Shown: positions 7,070 through 14,541 of the stretch, in pieces
Numbering within the stretch: position 1 is the stretch's first letter
How the letters are laid out: each line of letters begins with the position of its first letter
NCBI GenBank assembly: GCA_905236975.1
Contig: CAJOQU010000128.1
Coordinates: forward strand, 1 to 16,378
DNA: 16,378 nucleotides
Source of the DNA: an uncultured Clostridia bacterium
GTDB taxonomy: Bacteria; Bacillota; Clostridia; Oscillospirales; Acutalibacteraceae
Direction of reading: 5' to 3'
The notes under the pieces: generated by a model
Seen by the model: only the letters and a program-made list of their open reading frames with translations
Told to the model about the DNA's origin: nothing
Databases searched by the model: none
Program-made: the position numbers and the translations under genes

Positions 7070-8200
7070 TTATAAATTTTTCGCTTTTTTGACCGCCATA
7101 ACGAGTGCTTTGATGTCGTCGGTTGTGTTAAAGGCCGCAACCGACACCCGCACCGTTCCGTCTGCGAGCGTTCCGACCGCTCGGTGCGCCGCCGGCGCAC
7201 AATGAAAACCGCCCCGCACGGCAATCCCTTTTTCACCCAAAAACCGGGCGACCGCTTCGCTTTTCTGATCCTTGATATTGAACGAAACCACCGGCGCAAA
7301 CTGACCGGACGCGGGCGCAGGCGCATAAAGACGGACAAACGGCAGCTTTTTTAATTCATGGTACAAAAACCTGCATAAATGCATTTCATGCTCATACAGC
7401 TTGTGGATACCAATATGGTTTACATAGTCGATTCCCGCCGCGGTACCCATAGCCAACGGCAGGCCCACGGTGCCGCTTTCCAACCGTTCGGGCATGCTGT
7501 CAGGCTGGGTCAACTCCAACGAATTAACGCCGGTTCCGCCCTCTAACAAGGTGTTTTCGATTGGCTTTTCGCAAATCAGCATGCCAATACCCATCGGTGC
7601 GTAAAGTCCTTTATGGGGCGCCACGCACAAATAATCAATCCCCATGGTCTGCATATTGATCGGCATCACGCCGGCCAACTGGGCGGCATCCACCGCAAAC
7701 CGCACGCCACGGTTACGGCAAAGGCGGCCAATTTCGGTCAAAGGCAATATTTTGCCGAACACATTGGACGCGGCTGTACAAATCACAAGCTTGGTGTCGT
7801 CTGTAATGCGGGTTTCGAATTCACGCAGGGTCTGTTCATCATCGGTCAACGAAACCGGCGCCGCGTCAACCGTCACCCCGCTTTTTATCAGCGGCCGCAT
7901 GACCGCGTTGTGTTCAAGCGTGCTGGTTACCACCCGGTCGCCCGGTTTTGTGACCCCCTTAATGACGCAATTGATGCTATGGGTACAGTTTAATGTAAAA
8001 ACCACATTTTCCGCTCCCGATGCACCGAAAAAAGCCGCCGCTTTTTCGCGAGCGGCATATAATTTGACCGAGGCCGCCATGGCAGGCGCATGCCCGCCCC
8101 TGCCCGGATTGGCCGAATAATACCGCAGCCCGCTTTCTACCGCCCGTATGACAGACGGCGGCTTGCGGCCGGTTGTGGCCGCGTTGTCAAGATAAATCAA
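7070..8200 (-). CDS. Cysteine desulfurase-like class V aminotransferase (TIGR01977 type)
   Basis: 376 residues. PLP enzymes of this fold remove sulfur (or selenium) from cysteine (selenocysteine) onto an active-site cysteine. Visible signatures are LDNAATT at the N-terminus, EHNA (H97), VDAAQ (D171 contacts the pyridine nitrogen), APHKG with PLP-lysine K197, ESGT (241-244), GTAAGID, and the cysteine loop RGGFHCAP with C334. The TTG start at 8200 has an excellent Shine-Dalgarno (AGGAGGTG, 8207-8214) 6 nt upstream. The immediate upstream gene encodes a DUF3343 putative Se/S carrier, a pairing known in genomes that handle selenium or sulfur trafficking. No iscU/nifU scaffold or tRNA-thiolation gene is adjacent, so a housekeeping IscS role is not supported. 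A terminator hairpin sits just upstream of the gene, so its expression may depend on read-through. Confidence 0.85.
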   Translation of the reverse strand: MIYLDNAATTGRKPPSVIRAVESGLRYYSANPGRGGHAPAMAASVKLYAAREKAAAFFGASGAENVVFTLNCTHSINCVIKGVTKPGDRVVTSTLEHNAVMRPLIKSGVTVDAAPVSLTDDEQTLREFETRITDDTKLVICTAASNVFGKILPLTEIGRLCRNRGVRFAVDAAQLAGVMPINMQTMGIDYLCVAPHKGLYAPMGIGMLICEKPIENTLLEGGTGVNSLELTQPDSMPERLESGTVGLPLAMGTAAGIDYVNHIGIHKLYEHEMHLCRFLYHELKKLPFVRLYAPAPASGQFAPVVSFNIKDQKSEAVARFLGEKGIAVRGGFHCAPAAHRAVGTLADGTVRVSVAAFNTTDDIKALVMAVKKAKNL

Positions 8201-8220
8201 AATCTACACCTCCTGCAATA

Positions 8221-8270
8221 AAAAAATGCGAAAAGGCCGTCTTGCCTAATAAAAATCGGGCAAGACAGCC
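8221..8270 (-). terminator. Intrinsic terminator between DUF3343 gene and desulfurase-like gene
   Basis: On the minus strand, GGCTGTCTTGCC (8259-8270) pairs with GGCAAGACGGCC (8235-8246), 12 pairs with one G-U wobble and a 12-nt loop. It is followed by TTTT and shortly after by seven T residues (about 8220-8234). It lies between two co-oriented genes, with only about 34 nt from stem to the next start codon. Partial read-through control is therefore plausible. Confidence 0.75.
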
Positions 8271-8274
8271 GTAC

Positions 8275-8484
8275 TTATTGTTCTTTGATGTCAATTATTT
8301 TTACGCCTGCCGCACGCAGCAGACGTTCCGCATCATTTTTGTCACCGCTGAACACAATGCCGTAACCACAGCCCGCGCTCGATGAATTGCGAACCACTTT
8401 GGCCGGGTAACCCTTGCGTTTAAGCAAATCACGCCCTTTGATGGCGTAGGTGACCGTCCCCGTAGAGATAACATACTGATTCAT
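8275..8484 (-). CDS. DUF3343 family small protein, putative Se/S carrier
   Basis: 69 residues, typical for DUF3343. The family is annotated as putative selenium/sulfur carrier, based on genome context rather than biochemistry. It has a beta-alpha-beta pattern: an N-terminal strand (YVISTG), a helix (AIKGRDLLKRKGYP), then the conserved glycine-rich SSSAGCGYGIVFS segment whose single cysteine C39 is the likely carrier residue, followed by a helix (AERLLRAAG) and a final strand. The ATG at 8484 has a GGAGTG Shine-Dalgarno 8 nt upstream. It precedes a TIGR01977-type desulfurase, which could load this cysteine with persulfide or selenide (inference). A strong hairpin terminator follows directly after the stop. 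A weak promoter may lie in the 125-nt upstream gap, which otherwise shows no clear feature. Confidence 0.8.
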   Translation of the reverse strand: MNQYVISTGTVTYAIKGRDLLKRKGYPAKVVRNSSSAGCGYGIVFSGDKNDAERLLRAAGVKIIDIKEQ

Positions 8485-8609
8485 TTTCTTTTCACTCCAT
8501 AGAGGTTCCTGGGCTCAACAAGTAAGCCTATTTCATCCTATGCAGAAAAAGAAGGAATGACAGTTAAACAATCGACAAACAGCTTGTGCGCCGATAAACC
8601 GAAAACCCG

Positions 8610-9680
8610 TTATGAGACCGGTTCTTCCTCATTTTTCATCTGCCGTTTGTAATACTCGATCACCACCAGCAGTACCAGCGGGCAAAGCACGACCCCCGCC
8701 ACCCCGAACAATTTCAGTCCGATAAACATGGCAATCAAGGTAAACAGCGGTGCAATACCGATCTGCCGTCCGATGACCCTGGGCTCTGCAAAGTTCCGTA
8801 CCAATACCGCCACGGCATACAGCACCAGCAGCCCCACGCCGCGGTAATAATCGGAAAACACAATACACACGATTCCCCACGGAATCAGCACCGTGCCGGT
8901 GCCGATCACCGGCAGAACATCAGCCAGCGCCACCAACGCCGCCAGCAAAAAGGCGTATTTCACCTTTAAGACCAAAAAGCCGACGCTTAACAGCACAAAA
9001 TTGATGAGCATGATGACGGCAAATCCCTTCATAAATTTCCAAACGCTGCCCACCACGATCTCCTTGATCTTGAGCAAATTATCGTAGACTCTGCCGCCGA
9101 TGACTCCCTTAACAAACCCGGCAAGTCCCACAAAATCAGTCGCCATGTAACAACTTGAGACCAGCGCCACCACACTGCTCAATAAGAACAGGGGCAGATG
9201 GGTCGCAAAACTCCCCGCCGCTGAAGAAACGGCCGATGTCAAGGCCGAAAGCGAACGGTCCACCGCGTTATCATAGAACTTGTCCGTCGCGGAAAGCAGC
9301 GGTTTCGGAAGCTTTTGAAAGGTTTGCTGTATTTGGGTTTTCATCCCTCTTAAATATTTTGTGATTTCCGGTGCTTTTTTTGACAAATCGGCCGCAAGGC
9401 CGCCCGCCGCGCCAATCAACTTAACCCCCAAAAAAACAACCGCCGCCACGGTCAGCAAAAAGATCAACACCGCCAGGATCCCCGCTGCGACCTCTCGCTT
9501 CAGTTTGGTTTTGTCCGAAAGCATTTTCGCCGGTTTCTGCACCAAAAAAGCAATGACCGCCCCCACCAAAAACGGCGCCAAATAGCGAAACGCAAATCGA
9601 CAAATCAGCCATATGCCGCCTAAAACGATCAAATAATAAACCGTATTGAGGATAAATTTTACTCTTGCTTGTTCCTCCAA
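8610..9680 (-). CDS. ytvI: AI-2E family transporter, YtvI-like sporulation membrane protein
   Basis: 356 residues from a TTG at 9680 that sits 7 nt behind a strong GGGAGGG Shine-Dalgarno. An ATG at 9785 would add 35 poorly conserved residues and has no ribosome binding site, so I reject it. The protein is polytopic: two to three helices in the first 90 residues, an amphipathic central part (about 95-210) and a C-terminal membrane block. Family signatures include VPF01594-like DVLPVIGTGTVLIPWG (about 254-269), EPRVIGRQIG (299-308) and LFTLIAMFIGLKLFGVAGV (about 312-330). The DVLPVIGTGTVLIPW version fits the YtvI subgroup, which is associated with sporulation in Bacilli and Clostridia. Substrate and exact role are unknown. 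It is transcribed away from the pheB-hom-lysC operon across a 128-bp gap. Confidence 0.85.
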   Translation of the reverse strand: MEEQARVKFILNTVYYLIVLGGIWLICRFAFRYLAPFLVGAVIAFLVQKPAKMLSDKTKLKREVAAGILAVLIFLLTVAAVVFLGVKLIGAAGGLAADLSKKAPEITKYLRGMKTQIQQTFQKLPKPLLSATDKFYDNAVDRSLSALTSAVSSAAGSFATHLPLFLLSSVVALVSSCYMATDFVGLAGFVKGVIGGRVYDNLLKIKEIVVGSVWKFMKGFAVIMLINFVLLSVGFLVLKVKYAFLLAALVALADVLPVIGTGTVLIPWGIVCIVFSDYYRGVGLLVLYAVAVLVRNFAEPRVIGRQIGIAPLFTLIAMFIGLKLFGVAGVVLCPLVLLVVIEYYKRQMKNEEEPVS

Positions 9681-9747
9681 AGAGGTTCCCTCCCGTTTGA
9701 TAAAATTTATGAAGATCGACGGTTCTTGAAAAAGATGTGTTTTTTTG

Positions 9748-9776
9748 TTGCTTTTGAAAAAAATATGTATTATAAT
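9748..9776 (+). promoter_or_regulatory. Promoter of the pheB-hom-lysC operon
   Basis: A perfect -10 TATAAT (9771-9776) has a weak -35 TTGCTT (9748-9753) at 17-nt spacing, in AT-rich DNA. The start near 9783 would give a leader of about 26 nt before the ATG at 9809. The -10 lies in the palindrome ATTATAAT (9769-9776), which also offers a TATAAT on the opposite strand, toward the divergent ytvI-like gene. No good minus-strand -35 is present. Confidence 0.6.
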
Positions 9777-9808
9777 GAAATACAATCGTTCGCGTATGGA
9801 GGACAGCT

Positions 9809-10243
9809 ATGGAAGAAAACCAACTTCTTTTGGTACACAGCAACGTGTTGCCGCCGGTGTTTGCAGGCGTGGTTTTGGCCAAAGATCTGCTGGCCTCGGG
9901 CAAAGCGTCCAGCGCGGCCGCAGCCGCCAAAATGGCGGGGATTTCGCGCAGCGCCTTTTATAAGTATAAGGATTTTGTTTTTAAATATTCCTACGGCGGC
10001 GGTGATGTTATCAACCTGAATGCCGTGCTGTCGGATCGGGCGGGCGTTTTTTCGGCGCTGACTGCCGCACTGTGCGATTGCGGCGCCAACATTATCACCC
10101 TATCCCAAGGGCTGCCGGAAAACGGTTTAGCCAACGTATCGCTCAGCGTCAACACCGGCACCGCGCCGGAACAACTGTTGGAGCGGCTGCACTTGGTAGA
10201 CGGCGTGATATCGATTAAAATTATTGAAGGAGGCAAACCATGA
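9809..10243 (+). CDS. pheB: ACT domain protein, PheB/UPF0735 type
   Basis: 144 residues, matching the usual length of PheB-like proteins. The N-terminal half contains a helical SSAAAAAKMAGISRSAFYKYKD segment (about 34-55, described in two parts: SSAAAAAKMAG and ISRSAFYKYKD) that resembles a helix-turn-helix, so DNA binding is plausible. The C-terminal half (about 67-140) is an ACT domain (INLNAVLSDRAGVFSALTA, then NIITLSQGLPENG and a final VISIKIIEGG strand), which normally binds an amino acid. Start ATG 9809 has a GGAGGA Shine-Dalgarno 5 nt upstream. It overlaps hom by 4 bp (ATGA), so the proteins are translationally coupled. Position as first gene of an aspartate-pathway operon suggests it senses threonine, lysine or methionine and controls the operon or the enzyme (inference). 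The historic link to prephenate metabolism is not supported by the context. Confidence 0.85.
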   Translation: MEENQLLLVHSNVLPPVFAGVVLAKDLLASGKASSAAAAAKMAGISRSAFYKYKDFVFKYSYGGGDVINLNAVLSDRAGVFSALTAALCDCGANIITLSQGLPENGLANVSLSVNTGTAPEQLLERLHLVDGVISIKIIEGGKP

Positions 10244-11469
10244 TCAACGTTGCGATTATGGGTCACGGCGTGGTAGGCAGCGGTGTGGCGGAAATTTTGA
10301 TTTTTCACCCCGACCGCATGGAAAAAAGCGTAAAAACGCCCGTGAACGTGAAATATATTTTAGACCTGAGGGACTTTGACGACCTTCCCTACAGCGATAA
10401 GTTCATCAAAGACTTCAACATCATTTTGCAGGATGACGAGGTCAAAGTGGTAGCCGAGGTCATGGGCGGCGTGAATCCCGCCTATGATTTTGTAAAACGC
10501 TGTTTGCTGGCCGGCAAAAGCGTGGTGACCTCCAACAAAGAACTGGTGGCCGTCAAAGGCGCTGAGCTGATTCGCATTGCAAAGGAAAAGAACGTGAATT
10601 TCCTGTTTGAGGCCAGCGTAGGCGGCGGCATCCCGGTATTGCGCCCCATGGTGCAATGCCTCGCCGCCAATGAGATCACCGAGATTTCCGGCATTTTAAA
10701 CGGAACCACCAACTACATTTTAAATAAAATGATAGTGGATAATATGGATTTCGCCTCCGCGCTGAAATTAGCGGGCGAAAAGGGCTATGCCGAAAAGGAT
10801 CCCACGGCCGACATTGAAGGCCACGATGCCTGCCGCAAAATCTGTATTTTAGCGGCGTTGGCCTTTGGTAAACATGTGTACCCCGATCAAGTTAAGACCG
10901 AGGGCATTACCGATATTACGCTTGAAGACATGGAGGCGGCCGACGCCTTTGGCTGCGTCATTAAGTTGATCGGTCACGCCAAAAAGCTGCCGGGCGGCAA
11001 AATCACCGCAACCGTGCGCCCCACCCTTGTCAGCCGCGACCATATTTTATCCGGCGTAAACGGTGTGTTCAACGCCATTTTCATTACGGGCGACCAAACC
11101 GGCGACGTGATGTTTTACGGCAAAGGCGCGGGGAAAGAGGCCACCGCCAGCGCCGTGGTGGCCGACATGCTGGACTGCATCAAGCACCTGAACGCCCGCA
11201 AATATTTAGACTGGGAAGACGGCGTGGCCGATTATGTTGACAACCAAAACGATCAGCCGCAACGGTTTTTTATTCGCCTTTGCTCAAAGGAGCTCAGCGC
11301 GCCGACACAAGAGGTCAAAACCCTTTTCGGCAACAGTTGTTTTGTTAAAAATGAGGATCGCGGCGAAATCCTGCTGCTGACCGATCCCCAGCCGGAAAGC
11401 GAAATCAACCGCAAAGCCGAGGCCTTGCGCGCCTACGGCGAAGTCAAGATTCTTCATACCATGTTATAA
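10240..11469 (+). CDS. hom: Homoserine dehydrogenase
   Basis: 409 residues. It reduces aspartate-4-semialdehyde to homoserine with NAD(P)H, the branch to threonine and methionine. The N-terminal Rossmann motif is GHGVVGSG (8-15). Other conserved parts are TSNKELVA (about 97-104), EASVGGGIP (124-132), NGTTNYIL (154-161) and the KGYAEKDPTADIEGHDA region (181-197), followed by the K200 area of the active site. The last 75 residues (QRFFIRL onward) form a regulatory ACT-like domain, probably for threonine feedback. The ATG overlaps the stop of pheB, with an AAGGAGG Shine-Dalgarno 6 nt before it. The gene is followed after 18 nt by aspartate kinase, so the operon supplies two steps of the pathway. 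No threonine synthase or homoserine kinase gene is present in the window. Confidence 0.96.
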   Translation: MINVAIMGHGVVGSGVAEILIFHPDRMEKSVKTPVNVKYILDLRDFDDLPYSDKFIKDFNIILQDDEVKVVAEVMGGVNPAYDFVKRCLLAGKSVVTSNKELVAVKGAELIRIAKEKNVNFLFEASVGGGIPVLRPMVQCLAANEITEISGILNGTTNYILNKMIVDNMDFASALKLAGEKGYAEKDPTADIEGHDACRKICILAALAFGKHVYPDQVKTEGITDITLEDMEAADAFGCVIKLIGHAKKLPGGKITATVRPTLVSRDHILSGVNGVFNAIFITGDQTGDVMFYGKGAGKEATASAVVADMLDCIKHLNARKYLDWEDGVADYVDNQNDQPQRFFIRLCSKELSAPTQEVKTLFGNSCFVKNEDRGEILLLTDPQPESEINRKAEALRAYGEVKILHTML

Positions 11470-11487
11470 CTCAGGGGGTTTCTTTTC

Positions 11488-12696
11488 ATGGCACTCATTG
11501 TAAAGAAATTCGGTGGTTCGTCGGTCGCGAACGCCGAAAGGGTACTCCATGTGGCGAGTATCATTGCAGAAGATTATAAAAAAGGCAACAACGTGGTCGT
11601 GGTGGTCTCGGCCCAGGGCGACACCACCGATGATCTGATTGAAAAAGCGAACGAGATCAATCCCGACGGTTCCTCCAAGCGCGAGCTTGACATGCTGTTG
11701 GCCGCAGGGGAACAAATTTCCATTGCCCTGCTTGCCATGGCGCTGGAAAAAATGGGACTTCCCGCCCTGTCGCTTTTAGGCTGGCAGGCCGGATTCGAGA
11801 CCGATTCCCACCATGGCATCGCACGGATCAAGCGCGTCAACACCGAGCGCATTCGGAACGAGATCGCCAAGCGCAATATCGTCATTGTGGCGGGCTTTCA
11901 GGGAATCAATAAATACGACGATATCACCACGCTCGGCCGCGGCGGCTCCGACACCAGCGCCGTTGCCATTGCGGCGGCCATGAAGGCGGATGTTTGCCAA
12001 ATCTACACCGATGTGGACGGCGTGTATACCGCCGATCCCCGCAAGGTGGATAACGCCCGTAAAATGGATGAAATAACATACGACGAGATGTTGGAGCTTG
12101 CCACCTTGGGTGCGCAGGTGCTGAACAACCGCTCGGTAGAAATGGCAAAAAAATACAACGTGGAGCTTGAGGTGCTTTCAAGCCTTGAAAACAAGCCCGG
12201 CACGATCGTAAAGGAGACGGTAAACATGGAAAAAACACTCATCAGAGGCGTTGCGAAGGATACCAACGTTGCCTGCATTTCGGTAGTCGGTCTTGCCGAC
12301 AAACCCGGTACAGCCTTTAAGCTGTTCAATAAGCTGGCACAGTTTGAGATCAATGTAGACATTATTCTGCAATCGGTCGGCCGCGACGGCACAAAGGACA
12401 TCACCTTTACCGTCCCGAAGGATATGGGAAAAACCGCTGTAGAGGCTTTAAGCAGCATGAAGGATTTTCTGAAATATAAAGACCTTACGATCGACGAATC
12501 GGTGGCTAAGATCTCGGTCGTGGGCGCGGGGATGGAAAGCCACCCCGGCGTTGCCTCCAAAATGTTCGAGGCGCTGTTTGATGCAAGTATTAACATTCAT
12601 ATGATTTCAACCAGTGAAATCAAGATTTCGGTGCTGATCGATTCCGAAAACGCCGACCGTGCCGTTAAGGCCGTTCACGACGCATTTTTCGATTAA
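11488..12696 (+). CDS. lysC: Aspartate kinase (aspartokinase II type, alpha subunit)
   Basis: 402 residues. It phosphorylates aspartate, the first step to lysine, threonine and methionine. The amino-acid kinase domain shows KFGGSSV (7-13), the LAAGEQIS segment (71-78), GRGGSDTSAVA (150-160) and the YTDVDGVYTADPR nucleotide region (173-185). Two ACT domains follow (about 263-330 and 340-402), with the usual QSVGRDGTKDITFTV and SEIKISVLID segments. Length and layout match the short monofunctional class such as Bacillus LysC rather than the fused ThrA type. ATG 11488 has an AGGGGG Shine-Dalgarno at 9-nt spacing. Being in one operon with hom and an ACT protein suggests threonine/methionine-linked control. 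A second in-frame start at 12226 probably makes the beta subunit. A strong terminator follows 20 nt after the stop. Confidence 0.96.
   Translation: MALIVKKFGGSSVANAERVLHVASIIAEDYKKGNNVVVVVSAQGDTTDDLIEKANEINPDGSSKRELDMLLAAGEQISIALLAMALEKMGLPALSLLGWQAGFETDSHHGIARIKRVNTERIRNEIAKRNIVIVAGFQGINKYDDITTLGRGGSDTSAVAIAAAMKADVCQIYTDVDGVYTADPRKVDNARKMDEITYDEMLELATLGAQVLNNRSVEMAKKYNVELEVLSSLENKPGTIVKETVNMEKTLIRGVAKDTNVACISVVGLADKPGTAFKLFNKLAQFEINVDIILQSVGRDGTKDITFTVPKDMGKTAVEALSSMKDFLKYKDLTIDESVAKISVVGAGMESHPGVASKMFEALFDASINIHMISTSEIKISVLIDSENADRAVKAVHDAFFD
12226..12696 (+). CDS. Internal in-frame start in lysC: probable aspartokinase beta subunit
   Basis: Within lysC an AAGGAG (12211-12216) is followed after 9 nt by the in-frame ATG at 12226 (codon 247). 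This would yield a 156-residue protein made only of the two ACT regulatory domains. In Bacillus subtilis aspartokinase II, the alpha2beta2 enzyme gets its beta subunit from an internal start at nearly the same codon (established). The exact Shine-Dalgarno at the right place between kinase and ACT parts supports the same here, but an in-frame AAGGAG could also occur by chance because it encodes lysine/glutamate codons. Confidence 0.6.
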   Translation: MEKTLIRGVAKDTNVACISVVGLADKPGTAFKLFNKLAQFEINVDIILQSVGRDGTKDITFTVPKDMGKTAVEALSSMKDFLKYKDLTIDESVAKISVVGAGMESHPGVASKMFEALFDASINIHMISTSEIKISVLIDSENADRAVKAVHDAFFD

Positions 12697-12713
12697 AAAT
12701 ACGCCATTGCAAA

Positions 12714-12760
12714 GGGGCTGTCGCACGAGCGTAAAGTACGCTTGTGAGGCAGCCTTTTTT
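12714..12760 (+). terminator. Intrinsic terminator of the pheB-hom-lysC operon
   Basis: The hairpin has outer arms GGCTG (12716-12720) and CAGCC (12750-12754). Inner arms CACGAGCGT (12724-12732) and ACGCTTGTG (12738-12746) have one G-U wobble and loop AAAGT. Six T residues (12755-12760) follow directly. It lies between convergent lysC and the amidase gene; on the minus strand there is no comparable T-run after the stem, so it serves mainly lysC. Confidence 0.9.
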
Positions 12761-12769
12761 AAGCAAACG

Positions 12770-13252
12770 TCACCATTTTCTCACACCTTCAATATGCAAA
12801 AACCGCGCCGTGTGGTAAACATAAGTCGCAAGCGGACGGTCAAGTGCGTCAAAGGTGTGCGCTGCAACCAAAACAGTCGGTCGCACAGCCACAATGACCG
12901 GCGAATGATAAAACCGACCGTTGCTGTCGCCCAACTGCACAAGATCCCCGGGCTGCGCCGCCTCTTGCGGGACAATGCGTGCATAAGGACCTACCGACTG
13001 ATTATTCACTAAAAAGTTATAAAGGTATTCCACCCCGGTCCACGAAGCCGAACGATCAAACGAAGAACGGTAATACCAGCCGGTGACCGGCGTAAAATTC
13101 ATGACCCCCGCGCCCGCGTAAAGGCATTGTGAGGCAAAGTTGGTGCAGTCGCCGCCCAAACTTTCAAAATCGTAATATGCCGGATTGCGCAAAAGCGCCC
13201 ACTTGCGCGCATAAGCCACCGCCGCGCTTCGGTTATAGATCACTGTATGCAT
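12770..13252 (-). CDS. Amidase_6 (putative amidase, papain-like) domain protein
   Basis: 160 residues, essentially a single Amidase_6 domain (PF12671). The family is NlpC/P60-like in fold and presumed to cleave amide bonds, but its substrate is unknown. Conserved features are YNRSAAVAYARKWA (6-19), RNPAYYDF, GGDCTNFASQCLYAG (33-47; C36 the likely nucleophile), GWYY, WTGVEYLYNFL, GDLVQLGD and FYHSPVIV (H116 the likely catalytic histidine). There is no signal peptide or membrane segment in front of the domain, so it acts inside the cell or is exported by an unknown route. ATG 13252 has a GGGGGAG Shine-Dalgarno. It stands alone: convergent with lysC and separated from the malic enzyme gene by a terminator. 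A poor promoter-like TTGTCA/CATAAG pair upstream is not convincing. Confidence 0.85.
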   Translation of the reverse strand: MHTVIYNRSAAVAYARKWALLRNPAYYDFESLGGDCTNFASQCLYAGAGVMNFTPVTGWYYRSSFDRSASWTGVEYLYNFLVNNQSVGPYARIVPQEAAQPGDLVQLGDSNGRFYHSPVIVAVRPTVLVAAHTFDALDRPLATYVYHTARFLHIEGVRKW

Positions 13253-13297
13253 ACCGCACTCCCCCTTTCCATCTTATGCGACCGAAACAGCGAGCAT

Positions 13298-13338
13298 GAC
13301 AAAAACGACCGAAAAGCGCTTGATCACTTCGGTCGTTT
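13298..13338 (-). terminator. Intrinsic terminator after the malic enzyme gene
   Basis: On the minus strand, AAACGACCGAA (13328-13338) pairs perfectly with TTCGGTCGTTT (13303-13313), an 11-bp stem with a 14-nt loop. It runs into a TTTTTG run (13300-13305 overlap). It lies about 30 nt after the malic enzyme stop and before the amidase gene, so it ends the metH-malic enzyme transcript. Confidence 0.85.
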
Positions 13339-13368
13339 CATTGGATTCCTTTTATTTTGTTTGCAAAA

Positions 13369-14533
<1,165 letters not shown>

Positions 14534-14541
<8 letters not shown>

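Noticed and set aside
9681..9785. 35-residue N-terminal extension of the ytvI-like gene from ATG 9785
   Set aside because: No ribosome binding site, low-complexity AT-rich sequence that crosses the divergent promoter region; TTG 9680 has a strong Shine-Dalgarno.
12003..12596. 197-codon minus-strand ORF opposite lysC
   Set aside because: Antisense shadow of the conserved kinase/ACT coding sequence, without promoter or Shine-Dalgarno.
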